The notes beneath the pieces are model-generated. The model worked only from the letters and a program-made list of their open reading frames with translations. It made no database searches and was not told where the DNA came from. A stretch of 64,000 nucleotides of DNA, taken from Actinomyces bovis. Its GTDB lineage: Bacteria > Actinomycetota > Actinomycetes > Actinomycetales > Actinomycetaceae. Shown piece by piece: positions 16,803-24,199 of the stretch (position 1 is the first letter of the stretch; each line of letters begins with the position of its first letter). The position numbers were made by a program, and so were the translations under genes. The stretch is from the NCBI RefSeq assembly GCF_900444995.1, contig NZ_UAPQ01000007.1, forward strand, positions 1 through 64,000. The letters run 5' to 3'.

Positions 16803-17186
16803 ATGGAACAGGTCCAGGACAACAATCCGTGGCTGACCAATGAGCGGTCAGGCGCACTGTCGCAGATCACCATCTACACCAAACCCAACTGCCCAGCATG
16901 TCGCTTAACCCAGCGCGCACTAGACAAGGCCGGGGTGCAGTTCGCGGTAGTAGATCTGTCCCAGCGCCCCGACATTGTGGCTCAGCTGCGGGCTGAGGGG
17001 CTGCTGGCAGCCCCGGTGGTTGAGGGGCCTGACGGTCAGCGATCGTCAGGCTTCCGCCCTGAGCGCATCAAAGCGCTGGTGGAGCTGGCGGGGGCCGGGC
17101 CGGTGCTGGCTGGGGGCAGTGGGGATCACCAGCTGCTTCCGCCTGCGCACCGGCCCAATGCTGCCCGCAGGGGGTTGGTGCAGTGA
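16803..17186 (+). CDS. NrdH/glutaredoxin-like redoxin
   Basis: 127 residues from the ATG at 16803, preceded by AAGGAG. The thioredoxin-fold signature is ITIYTKPNCPACRLTQRAL, with redox cysteines C30 and C33 (CPAC). A LLAAPVV cis-proline strand and a GFRPERIKAL helix follow, as in NrdH redoxins. The protein is longer than typical NrdH (about 75-80 residues) because of an N-terminal 20-residue and a C-terminal ~35-residue extension. In a conjugation locus it may keep disulfides reduced in extracytoplasmic or wall proteins, or it may be cargo. It overlaps the next start by 4 bp. Confidence 0.8.
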   Translation: MEQVQDNNPWLTNERSGALSQITIYTKPNCPACRLTQRALDKAGVQFAVVDLSQRPDIVAQLRAEGLLAAPVVEGPDGQRSSGFRPERIKALVELAGAGPVLAGGSGDHQLLPPAHRPNAARRGLVQ

Positions 17187-18226
17187 AGGCAAGGAACTGG
17201 GTCACCACTGTTCTGGTGGGGCCGCTGATGGCCATGCTCGCGCTGATGATGGCCAGCGGAGGAGAAAGCCAAGATGAGGAGGCCAAGAAGATTGAGGTTC
17301 CCACGCTCCAAACCGGCACGGGCCTGAGTAGCAAGGTGCCCGAGGCCTACCGCGCGCTGATTGAACGCGCGGCCACCGTCTGCCCTGAGATCACCGCGCC
17401 GCTGCTGGCCTCCCAGCTGGCACAAGAAAGCGGTTTCAACCCCAATGCCACCTCACCGGTCGGGGCTCAAGGGATCGCCCAGTTCATGCCGGGCACCTGG
17501 GCCACCGCTGGCAGGGACGGGGACGGTGACGGGATCGCAGACGTGTGGAACCCCGCTGACGCTATCTGGTCCCAAGCCCACTACATGTGCAACAACGTTG
17601 CGTCTTTGAAAGGGCTTGCCGGTGCGGGCCGGGTTTCAGGAGACCTCATCGACCTGGCGCTAGCCGCCTACAACGCTGGCCTGGGGAACGTTATTGCGCA
17701 CGGGGGCGTGCCTCCGTTTGCTGAAACCACCAACTACATCAGGGTCATCAAAGCGCGTATGGCTGAGTTCACCGCCCCTGCCCCATTGGTGGAGGAATAC
17801 GAGCCAGGCCAAGGGGGAGAGTGGAAGGCGCCAGCATCCGGGCCGATCACCAGTCCGTTTGGCTATCGTCTGCACCCCATCCTGGGTTACCAGGCACTGC
17901 ACGAGGGTACAGACCTCAATGGTGGAGGCTGTGGCGGGCCGATCTACGCAGCTGCTGGCGGGACCGTGAAATTCGCCGGCATGGACGATGACACCGGCAC
18001 CGTCACTATCGCTCATGGCGGTGGCGTGAGCACTAGCTATCTGCATGTGCCAGAAAGCGGGATCTTCGTGAAAGTTGGTGACACCGTCACTGCGGGCCAG
18101 CGGATCGCTGTGGTCGGCTCAACAGGCAGGTCAACGGCCTGTCACCTGCACTTCGAAGTCAGGATCAACGGTCAACCCACGGACCCCGTGCCGTTCATGG
18201 CCCAACGCGGAGTCCCCTTGAGGTGA
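17183..18226 (+). CDS. bifunctional wall hydrolase: lytic transglycosylase-like plus M23 peptidase
   Basis: 347 residues from the GTG at 17183, overlapping the redoxin stop. An N-terminal hydrophobic helix (about residues 8-26) anchors or exports it. Residues ~60-190 are a soluble lytic transglycosylase domain with catalytic Glu82 (LAQESGFNPNATS, then GAQGIAQFMPGTW). Residues ~215-340 are an M23 endopeptidase with zinc ligands H240 and D244 (HEGTDLNG) and the HLHFE motif at H321/H323. Such VirB1-like enzymes open peptidoglycan for the conjugation channel in Gram-positive bacteria. It is the last gene of this rightward set. Confidence 0.9.
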   Translation: MKARNWVTTVLVGPLMAMLALMMASGGESQDEEAKKIEVPTLQTGTGLSSKVPEAYRALIERAATVCPEITAPLLASQLAQESGFNPNATSPVGAQGIAQFMPGTWATAGRDGDGDGIADVWNPADAIWSQAHYMCNNVASLKGLAGAGRVSGDLIDLALAAYNAGLGNVIAHGGVPPFAETTNYIRVIKARMAEFTAPAPLVEEYEPGQGGEWKAPASGPITSPFGYRLHPILGYQALHEGTDLNGGGCGGPIYAAAGGTVKFAGMDDDTGTVTIAHGGGVSTSYLHVPESGIFVKVGDTVTAGQRIAVVGSTGRSTACHLHFEVRINGQPTDPVPFMAQRGVPLR

Positions 18227-18247
18227 AGCCGTTGTGTGTGGTATGGT
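18218..18247 (+). promoter_or_regulatory. candidate promoter for a small RNA
   Basis: TTGAGG (18218-18223) and TATGGT (18242-18247) with an 18-bp spacer, overlapping the end of the wall-hydrolase gene and pointing into a 200-bp stretch without a gene but with stem-loops. Prediction only. Confidence 0.3.
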
Positions 18248-18253
18248 TTGTCT

Positions 18254-18422
18254 ACTCCCCTTAACGGGAGCCGCGCTTCATTGAGGATATGTAGTGAGCT
18301 TGAATGGGGTCACAACAGATTCCGGCTTGCAGCCCTTCCGGGGGCTGCGCTTCATTTTGCGGCATCCTTCGGGGAGTGCTTCGGAGGGCGGGGGCGGTGA
18401 GACTTTTGGTTTCACCGCCCCC
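18254..18422 (+). ncRNA. candidate structured small RNA
   Basis: No protein gene fits here. Two similar elements follow one another: a hairpin CTCCCC-TTAAC-GGGAG then CCGCGCTTCATT, and a hairpin GCAGCCC-loop-GGGCTGC then GCTTCATTTT. Both share the tail GCGCTTCATT. The stretch ends in a strong terminator stem. A promoter-like pair lies just upstream. A transcript of about 170 nt is plausible; tandem terminators after the wall-hydrolase gene are the simpler alternative. Confidence 0.3.
18390..18422. terminator. strong bidirectional terminator stem
   Basis: GGGGGCGGTGA and TCACCGCCCCC form a perfect 11-bp stem around an 11-base loop, followed by GTTCTGTGTT. It lies between the rightward wall-hydrolase gene and the convergent small leftward gene ending at 18431, and can serve both. 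Confidence 0.75.
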
Positions 18423-18430
18423 GTTCTGTG

Positions 18431-18682
18431 TTAGTTCAGGTGCTGGATGATGAATGCGTTGGCGCATTCACGGCGGGTGCGTCCTTGAGCGATGGCGTAT
18501 GTTAGTCGGTCGTTTTGGTTGGCCATCGCGTCTGCGTGGCTAGGCGATTCGTAGGCGAACCAGCCTTCGCCGTGCCACTGAGAGAGGTAGTCGTCGTATC
18601 GTTCGAGGGTTGCTATGCGTTCTCCGTTGTCGAGGAGGCATGCCAGGCCTGGGCATATGGTGTGAATGCTGTAGGTGGTCAT
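18431..18682 (-). CDS. small hypothetical protein
   Basis: 83 residues. The ATG at 18682 is preceded on the minus strand by AAGAAAGGTCCAACC, a reasonable ribosome binding site, and the gene ends right at the strong terminator, so it is probably real. The sequence is soluble, Tyr/Trp-rich and mixed alpha/beta (TLERYDDYLSQWHGEGWFAY). No family recognised. It is the first gene of the GC-richer second half of the element, and its promoter would sit in the inverted-repeat region at 18683-19054. Confidence 0.55.
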   Translation of the reverse strand: MTTYSIHTICPGLACLLDNGERIATLERYDDYLSQWHGEGWFAYESPSHADAMANQNDRLTYAIAQGRTRRECANAFIIQHLN

Positions 18683-18721
18683 GGTTGGACCTTTCTTGCG
18701 GTGTGTCGGCTAAGGAGCCGA

Positions 18722-18909
18722 TGTCCCCCGGGCTTGGGGGACACACCCCGGTCAAGCCGGGGGGTGGTGGCTGTCAAGGCCCTAGAGAGGTGACCCGCGC
18801 GGTGGTGCTGCGCACACGGAGCTTGCGGAGTGTGGACAGCACCAGGGCCAGCGGGTCACCTCGTGCCTTGACAGGCGGTGAACCACCCCCCGGCTACGCT
18901 GGGTGTCCC
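18722..18909. repeat. long imperfect palindrome of about 190 bp
   Basis: Four blocks pair in register: GGGACAC (18738-18744) with GTGTCCC (18903-18909), a 13-bp GCCGGGGGGTGGT (18756-18768) with its complement at 18882-18894, CTGTCAAGGC (18771-18780) with 18865-18874, and GAGGTGACCCGC (18787-18798) with 18851-18862. The centre folds again through GTGCTG/CAGCAC (18805-18810, 18837-18842) and CACAC/GTGTG. At the left edge TGTCCCCC and GGGGGACA (18722-18743) make an alternative 8-bp hairpin. No gene lies in 18683-19054. This is a large cruciform or structured RNA, possibly a single-strand origin or recombination site. Confidence 0.8.
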
Positions 18910-18938
18910 ACGAGACGGGATTAACGGTGAGCACAAAA

Positions 18939-19002
18939 GGCCGCGCACCGGCCTAAACAGGGTCCGTGAGCTCGTCATGGGTCATTGGGCCGGTGCGCGG
19001 CC
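18939..19002. repeat. 15-bp perfect inverted repeat beside the resolvase gene
   Basis: GGCCGCGCACCGGCC (18939-18953) and GGCCGGTGCGCGGCC (18988-19002) are exact complements separated by 34 bp. They lie 52 bp beyond the 3' end of the resolvase gene. They could be a terminator, a recombinase site or a replication structure. Confidence 0.75.
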
Positions 19003-19054
19003 AGGCAGAATTTTCAGGCAGTCTGCCCGTAGGGCAGGCCGCTCCTGACCCCTG

Positions 19055-19603
19055 CTATGGCTGGGCGTGACGGTAGACGCTGGCGCGTGAGACCCCCAAT
19101 GCGCGGGCGACGGCCGCGACGCTGGCCCCGCCGGCCAGCATGGCGCTTGCGGCCTCGGCCTTGTCCTGGCTCCACACGCTGGGGCGCCCGATAGGGACGC
19201 CGCGCCTGCGGGCGGCCGCCAGCCCCGCAGTGGTTCTCTCAGCGACCAGGTCACGCTCAAAGGCAGCCAGGGCCGCGAAAACGTTAAGCATGAGGCGGCC
19301 TGTGGCGGTAGTGGTGTCGATGGCCTCATGCAGGCTGCGCAGGGCCACTGCCCTGGCGTGGAGCTCCTCGACTGTGGCCACTAGGTGGGGCAGGGACCGC
19401 CCCAGGCGGTCCAGGCGCCACACCACTAGGGTGTCACCGGCATTGAGGTTGGCCAGGGCTGCTTCCAAGCCCGGGCGGGCGGCCAGGGCGCCCGAGGCAG
19501 TGTCGGTGTGCACGCGGGCGCACCCCGCCCCCGCCAGAGCGTCGAGCTGAAGATCTAGACACTGATCAGGGGTAGAGACACGCGCGTAGCCGATGGTGGT
19601 CAC
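19055..19603 (-). CDS. serine recombinase of the resolvase/invertase family
   Basis: 182 residues, the usual length for Tn3-type resolvases and DNA invertases. The catalytic serine is S10 in GYARVSTPDQ. The conserved VVWRLDRLGRSL and LMLNVFAALAAFERDLVAERT segments follow, and the C-terminal helix-turn-helix is AVARALGVSRASVYRH. The gene is complete. It would resolve cointegrates or dimers, or invert a segment, using a site that is usually upstream of the gene. Direct repeats at 19651-19675 and the large palindromes downstream are the nearby candidates. Confidence 0.9.
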   Translation of the reverse strand: MTTIGYARVSTPDQCLDLQLDALAGAGCARVHTDTASGALAARPGLEAALANLNAGDTLVVWRLDRLGRSLPHLVATVEELHARAVALRSLHEAIDTTTATGRLMLNVFAALAAFERDLVAERTTAGLAAARRRGVPIGRPSVWSQDKAEAASAMLAGGASVAAVARALGVSRASVYRHAQP

Positions 19604-19650
19604 TACCCCATCATGACGCTTCCCCGTGCGATGTCGTCGCCACGGGAGGT

Positions 19651-19675
19651 GTTTTGGACGCGGGTTTTGGACGCG
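19651..19675. repeat. 12-bp direct repeat upstream of the resolvase
   Basis: GTTTTGGACGCG occurs twice with a 13-bp period, about 50 bp upstream of the resolvase start, where res subsites normally lie. CCCGTG/CACGGG (19623-19628 and 19640-19645) gives a short inverted repeat closer to the gene. Confidence 0.55.
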
Positions 19676-19757
19676 CTGTGCTCGGCGTGTCGCGGTGATT
19701 GGGTGGGGTGTCCTAAAGGGGTCGGTTTAGATACACAGCCCGCTCTACCCTCCACCG

Positions 19758-19787
19758 AGCACTCAGCCGATTAGGCATGGGAGTGCT
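19758..19787 (-). terminator. weak hairpin after the NYN gene
   Basis: AGCACTC and GAGTGCT form a 7-bp stem just beyond the stop codon of the leftward NYN gene (19794). There is no T-tract, so termination is only suggested. Confidence 0.35.
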
Positions 19788-19793
19788 GAGGTG

Positions 19794-20378
19794 TCAGATG
19801 CTGGAGAGGTTCAGGTCTGTGTAGTCGGTGGGGTCCTGGACGTGGAGGAAGTCCGTCTCGGTGAGGAAGTGGCACCAGGGGATCTGGGTGCCGTCGATGT
19901 GGAGGCGGCGGCCGCCGCTCCAGCAGGCGAGTTCGATATGGCAGGGGGTCTCGTTGTAGACGAGTTCGATGGCGGGGAGGATGTCTTTGTCGCTGGTGAA
20001 TACGATGGCGGCGTCGATGGCGCCACGCATGGCGTACTTGGCGAGGTCGACGGCGAGGGCGACGTCAATGCCCTTCTCGGAGGCGGGGATGTCGGGCCAC
20101 TGGGGTGGGTACTGGAGGTTGCGTCGGATGACGGTGACGCCGGTTGCCTCCCAGTCGACTGTCTGGCGGTCGTTGGCGCGGGCGGAGGCGGCCTGGCGAG
20201 TAGGGTTGGGGCGGCCGCGGTAGACGCGGGTGTCGATGAGCTGGCTGGGTCGGCGGCGGCGGCTGACGAGGAGCTCGGCTGTGGCCTTGGGCCAGATGTG
20301 GCCGTCGGCGGTGTTGAAACAGCGCTTCGCCCAGCCAGCGACGTTCTGGTAGTCGAAGAAGACGGCGACGCGATCCAT
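19794..20378 (-). CDS. NYN (PIN-like nuclease) domain protein
   Basis: 194 residues from the ATG at 20378. The frame is open to 20513, but that passes through the terminator of the upstream gene. The first strand RVAVFFDYQNVAG carries the conserved Asp9, KGIDVALAVDL gives Asp105, and FTSDKDILPAIE gives Asp130/Asp132. This set of acidic residues is typical of NYN/LabA-like nucleases of the PIN fold, which cut RNA in a metal-dependent way. The C-terminus is short with no second domain. A role in RNA decay or defence of the element is possible. Confidence 0.8.
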   Translation of the reverse strand: MDRVAVFFDYQNVAGWAKRCFNTADGHIWPKATAELLVSRRRRPSQLIDTRVYRGRPNPTRQAASARANDRQTVDWEATGVTVIRRNLQYPPQWPDIPASEKGIDVALAVDLAKYAMRGAIDAAIVFTSDKDILPAIELVYNETPCHIELACWSGGRRLHIDGTQIPWCHFLTETDFLHVQDPTDYTDLNLSSI

Positions 20379-20397
20379 GACGGGTACCTCACTTGGC

Positions 20398-20431
20398 AAA
20401 AAAACCCCGCCAATCCCTGAGGATGGCGGGG
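20398..20431 (-). terminator. rho-independent terminator after the first tyrosine recombinase
   Basis: On the minus strand a CCCCGCCA/TGGCGGGG stem (with three more pairs and a bulge) is followed by seven Ts. It ends the transcript of the leftward recombinase at 20510 and separates it from the NYN gene. Confidence 0.85.
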
Positions 20432-20509
20432 CGGAATGAGACAACCATACCGCGTCCGGGCGACAGCGGCAACAGGCAGCACGCGGGCGCGATGGCGTGA
20501 TATCGGCTG

Positions 20510-21388
20510 TCACTGAGCTCGATGGAGGCTACCCAAGGTGGGGCGAGCTGGTAGGAGGTGGAGCGCCGCTCGTTGTTGGTCGGGGTCGATGCCGAGGTAG
20601 CGGCCGGTAGTGGCCAGTGAGGAGTGGCGCATGAGGGTCTGGACGACTCGGCTGTCGGCGCCAGCTCGCAGGAGCGCGGTGGCGAAGTAGTGGCGGAGCT
20701 GATGCGCGCTCCCCCGGACACCGGCACGGTCGAGGGCCCGTGAGATGACCGTGCCGACGGTCTGGGGCCTGACGGGTAAGCCTGGTCGGGCAGGTGAGGG
20801 GAACCAGTAACCGGTGCGTGGATACCCGCCTGCGAGGCCGAGGATGACGGGGTGGGCGGGTAGGAGGTCGTCGCGGCCACCTTTGCCGACGACATGGAGG
20901 CTGCCGGTGATGGGGTCGATGTCAGTGCCACGGATGCGGGCAATCTCGTGGATGCGCAGGCCAGCGTAGGCGGCCAGGAGGATCTTAGCTCGGGTGGAGC
21001 GGCGTAGCGGCAGGGCGAGGACGGCGTCGAACTGGGCGTCGGTGATGGGGCGTGGACGTCCTGCGGGCACACGGGGTCTGGGCACGCGGATGGTGGGGTC
21101 ATCGTCACGGTGGCCGGCGAGCACGAGCCACCGGGTCCAGGCGCGGACGATGGAGTAGTAGGCCTCGCGGGTCGCGGGGGTTGAGAGGGTGGCAAGCCAG
21201 GCGGACAGTGTGGTCGAGGTCAGGGCTGCCGGGTCGGTGCCGGTGTCTCGTGCGAGCTGGGCGATTACGCGGGTGCGCTCAGTGATGGTGCGCTCGGACA
21301 GTCCCTGGCCGGCCATGGTGGTGGCCCAGGTGCCGATGAGGAGGATGCGGGCGTTGGCGGCGGTGACGAGTTTCAGGGATGCGCTCAT
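20510..21388 (-). CDS. XerC/D-like tyrosine recombinase, copy 1
   Basis: 292 residues with an N-terminal core-binding domain (residues ~10-100) and a catalytic domain. The full active-site set is visible: R145 (AYAGLRIHEIARIR), K169 (VVGKGG), H229 and R232 (HQLRHYF), H255 (LMRHSS) and Y264 (GRYLGI). It is the length of compact Xer-type integrases. It is clearly homologous along its whole length to the recombinase at 24843-25712 and followed upstream by a similar small gene, so the module is duplicated. A rho-independent terminator follows. Confidence 0.9.
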   Translation of the reverse strand: MSASLKLVTAANARILLIGTWATTMAGQGLSERTITERTRVIAQLARDTGTDPAALTSTTLSAWLATLSTPATREAYYSIVRAWTRWLVLAGHRDDDPTIRVPRPRVPAGRPRPITDAQFDAVLALPLRRSTRAKILLAAYAGLRIHEIARIRGTDIDPITGSLHVVGKGGRDDLLPAHPVILGLAGGYPRTGYWFPSPARPGLPVRPQTVGTVISRALDRAGVRGSAHQLRHYFATALLRAGADSRVVQTLMRHSSLATTGRYLGIDPDQQRAALHLLPARPTLGSLHRAQ

Positions 21389-21463
21389 GACGTCAGCGTC
21401 ACCCGGCCCCCCTCTCCTCCGCTGTCGGGTGGGTTGGGGCCCGGGCGGCGATGATCGAGCGGG

Positions 21464-21742
21464 CTACCGTCGGGCAGCGTTTCCTGTAGGCAGGACGCCG
21501 GCCGGGGTAGGTGGGAAGGGCTGGCCGCCGTTGTGGTTGGCCTCGACGGCCTCGGTGGCCGCGATGAGGGCGCTGGCAGCCCACTGTCCGAAGGTCGGGT
21601 AGTCGCTGCCGGGTTGGGCGCAGGCGATGCGCCAGGCGGTGCGGGCACGTCCGAGGTCGTTGGCGTCCATACGGATCGTAAGCTTCGCCTGAGCCGGCGG
21701 GGACGGCTGGCTGCCAGCAGCTGTCTCGCTGAGAATCTGCAC
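21464..21742 (-). CDS. ribbon-helix-helix-like partner protein, copy 1
   Basis: 92 residues. The core [20 protein letters not shown] looks like a ribbon-helix-helix strand and helix. The C-terminal NGGQPFPPTPAGVLPTGNAARR closely matches the end of the protein at 25753-26154 ([21 protein letters not shown]). That second copy sits next to parA, so this family may be a ParB-type centromere binder. Here no parA is adjacent and the protein lacks the long N-terminal part of the other copy. It lies 75 bp upstream of recombinase copy 1 in the same direction. Confidence 0.7.
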   Translation of the reverse strand: MQILSETAAGSQPSPPAQAKLTIRMDANDLGRARTAWRIACAQPGSDYPTFGQWAASALIAATEAVEANHNGGQPFPPTPAGVLPTGNAARR

Positions 21743-21764
21743 CGGACGGGTGGCGTGCCTGGGG

Positions 21765-22640
21765 TCAGCTGACCCACTGGGCGTGAACGCCGGGTGTGAT
21801 CTCGATCCCTGTGGGGATGTGGAGGCTGGGGCTGTAGACGATAGTCTCGCTGCCGATGTGCTGGGTGGCGGCGGTATGGGCGATGGGGAAGCGTGCGCAC
21901 CGCGCGTCGCCGTAGAGGTCGGCCCAGATGAGCTCCTTGTCGTCGTAGGTCAGCAGCCACGGGTAGGGGGCGGCCAGGAGCTGGTCAGCGAGACGGGTGT
22001 GGTCGTCGTCGTCGAAAGCGTGCAGGTAGAGGTTGCCGCCCTGCTCGACGTAGGGCGGGTCGGCGTAGACGAGCAGGTCGTCGCCCAGTGGCCTGAGGGT
22101 GGCGAGGAAGCTGAGCCCGTCCTGCTGGGTGACGTGGATTCGTTCGCTGAGCGTGGCCACGGCGTTGAGTCGCTGGATGAGGGCGGGCTTGTTGAATCGG
22201 GCGTCGATCTTCCAGCGGCCGGTCTGCTCCAGTCCGCCGATGGGACGGGCGTCGAGGATGCCGGAGCGGTTGGTGCGGTTGAGGAAGAAGGTCGCGAAGG
22301 CGAGCGTGAGGTCGTCGCTGTCGCAGGCCTGGTAGACGGCGCGCTGGTGGTGCCACTGTTCGATGGTCACGGGCGCGTCCTGGATCAGGTTGATGAGCGC
22401 GCGTGATCTGTCCGGGCAGGTGGCGGTGCGCCAGAAGGCGGCGACGCCGGCGTTGAGGTCGTTGAGGTGGATGTGCTCGACGACGCCGTCGGTCAGCAGG
22501 CGTAGTGCGGCGCCGGCGCCGCCGGCGTAGGGCTCGGCGTAGTGGGTTGGGACCGGGTCCTGGGCGTTGATGACGCGTGCGAAGAAGGGGGCCAGGCGGG
22601 CCTTGCCGCCGGGGTATCGCAGGGGGGACAGGTACCTCAC
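21765..22640 (-). CDS. D12-class adenine-specific DNA methyltransferase
   Basis: 291 residues from a GTG at 22640, three bases after the stop of the ParB-like gene. The motifs are those of Dam-type enzymes: LRYPGGKARL and AEPYAGGAGAALRL for AdoMet binding at residues ~7-48, and the catalytic DPPY at 194-197. It methylates adenine N6; the target sequence cannot be told from the protein. No restriction endonuclease of usual type is adjacent. Its tight coupling to a ParB/Srx-domain protein suggests the two work together. Confidence 0.9.
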   Translation of the reverse strand: MRYLSPLRYPGGKARLAPFFARVINAQDPVPTHYAEPYAGGAGAALRLLTDGVVEHIHLNDLNAGVAAFWRTATCPDRSRALINLIQDAPVTIEQWHHQRAVYQACDSDDLTLAFATFFLNRTNRSGILDARPIGGLEQTGRWKIDARFNKPALIQRLNAVATLSERIHVTQQDGLSFLATLRPLGDDLLVYADPPYVEQGGNLYLHAFDDDDHTRLADQLLAAPYPWLLTYDDKELIWADLYGDARCARFPIAHTAATQHIGSETIVYSPSLHIPTGIEITPGVHAQWVS

Positions 22641-22643
22641 GGG

Positions 22644-24155
22644 TCAAGCCTGCCTGTTTTCCTTGTCCGTGGCCACCGCTGGGGCATCCGGCTTGCCCAG
22701 GTCGTCGTTGATGGCGTTGAGCAGCGGGGGGAAGAGCCTGTTGGCTCTCTCGGCGATCTCGGTCGCTGCGGTGAACCGGTAGGAGTGGACGCAGTCGTTG
22801 AGGTCTCGCAGGAGGTGCCCGTCAGCTTGGTCGGTGCGTACGGCTGCCCACGTTCCGCTCAACTCTGGCCGTTCGGGGGTCTTGGCGTCGAGCTTGGGAT
22901 CGAGGTGGCGCAGCACGGCAGCGATCTTGTCGTAGAGCCTTGTCCCGTTCTTCGGCTGGAGGTCACGGTGGTGGATGAGGGCGTCAACGGCGAGCTCGAC
23001 GACGACGCGAGCCATGACCGAGGCGGTCTCCGGGTGGGTCTTGATCTCGATGGAGGCGCACTCCCTGAGCAGGTCCCTGACCCTGTCTGGCATGTTCTTG
23101 GATGGCACGCCGTGGTAGAGGTGGGTCTCGCTCTTGCGTGGCTTGTTCGATGGCGTTGACGACTTGCCGCTGCCTGGACGCTGGCCACCGTTGCTGTCAG
23201 CCGGGGTCGGTTGCGTCTTTTCAACGTCGTCGTCGGTGTCGGGCGTGCCTGACGGAACGGGGCCCGGGCCTGATGGCGGTGCCGGGGGCTTGAAGACGTC
23301 GTTGTCGCCGATAGTGCGCTCCCACAGGTCGGTGAGCAGGCTCTCGGCGGAGGCCTGAGTGTTGAGCGTGCGCGAGGAGAACACGTCCTTCTTGTCGGGC
23401 TCTTGGGACGATTTCGATGGCTTCCTCAGCATGCCTTCAACGAGCGCCTCGATGAACGGCCTGATCCTGCTGGGGTCGACGTCGGTACGGATCCTGCCGT
23501 CAGGGCCGAGGGTCGCTTTCAGGTGCTGCTTGAGACCCCAGTTGTAGACGCGCCCCATGAGCGTGTACTGCTCACGTCGAGCCCGGTCAATGAGGGTGGC
23601 CAGGGACGGGGCGCCGTCGTACGCCTCCTCCAGCCAGTACCAGAACTCGTTCCACTCGACCCGGGCACCGCCATTGTTGACCTGGTCGAGGTAGACCATC
23701 TCGGGCCCCCACGAGGCGGTGCCCTCGCCGTCTCCGGCGCCGTGGTGCCTGAGCTGGATCCAGTAGCGCGCGTCAGCTCGGCGCTCAAGCTCGACGCAGC
23801 TCGGCTTGATAGCGTCGACGTCGATGCTGGCTGCGTCTCTGATGCTCTTGAAGCGCCCAGCCAGGCTCGCCGGCGCCTTGTCCGGGTGCTGCAGCAGGTA
23901 GCAGGCGACGAGGCGCCGGTTACCCTCCAGGACCACGTACCTGCCACCCTCCTTGACGACGATCCATGACTCGGCCGGGCTGAGTCCGTGCTCTGCGACG
24001 CTCTTGGCGAGGACAACGATCTTGTCCCCGAACATGTCGAGGAGGCGGGCTCTGGCCTGCTCCTCCGTTTCGGCGTCGTGGCGGCCGAGTCGTGGGTTGC
24101 GCAGGTCGAGGTGGAGCCGGCTGATCGCGCGGGGTCTGGGTGGTTTGTGGTCCAC
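22644..24155 (-). CDS. ParB/Srx-domain protein coupled to the DNA methyltransferase
   Basis: 503 residues from a GTG at 24155 with GAAAGG upstream on the minus strand. Residues ~12-95 form a ParB/Srx N-terminal domain (LDLRNPRLGRHD, then VAEHGLSPAESWIV, and VLEGNRRLVACYLL, the GxxR nucleotide-binding box). The middle third is helical with no recognised motif. Residues ~285-345 are a Pro/Ser/Asp-rich linker, and the last ~150 residues make a helical domain. It is not a normal chromosome-partition ParB: no helix-turn-helix is obvious and no parA is next to it. The methyltransferase start follows its stop directly, so they form one operon. Confidence 0.75.
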   Translation of the reverse strand: MDHKPPRPRAISRLHLDLRNPRLGRHDAETEEQARARLLDMFGDKIVVLAKSVAEHGLSPAESWIVVKEGGRYVVLEGNRRLVACYLLQHPDKAPASLAGRFKSIRDAASIDVDAIKPSCVELERRADARYWIQLRHHGAGDGEGTASWGPEMVYLDQVNNGGARVEWNEFWYWLEEAYDGAPSLATLIDRARREQYTLMGRVYNWGLKQHLKATLGPDGRIRTDVDPSRIRPFIEALVEGMLRKPSKSSQEPDKKDVFSSRTLNTQASAESLLTDLWERTIGDNDVFKPPAPPSGPGPVPSGTPDTDDDVEKTQPTPADSNGGQRPGSGKSSTPSNKPRKSETHLYHGVPSKNMPDRVRDLLRECASIEIKTHPETASVMARVVVELAVDALIHHRDLQPKNGTRLYDKIAAVLRHLDPKLDAKTPERPELSGTWAAVRTDQADGHLLRDLNDCVHSYRFTAATEIAERANRLFPPLLNAINDDLGKPDAPAVATDKENRQA

Positions 24156-24199
24156 CGGGCGGGCCTTTCGGTAAGGGATGGGGCGGGGTGCGAGGGCGT

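Noticed and set aside
18540-18924. Overlapping frames in the palindrome region
   Set aside because: They run through perfect inverted repeats with no ribosome binding site and no constant composition. The DNA structure explains the region better.
20389-21195. 268-residue alternative leftward frame over recombinase copy 1
   Set aside because: The other frame has the full set of tyrosine recombinase active-site residues. This one is Ser/Pro-rich shadow.
22542-23969. Rightward frames opposite the ParB-like gene
   Set aside because: Acidic Val/Gly-rich shadows of the leftward gene, with no ribosome binding sites.
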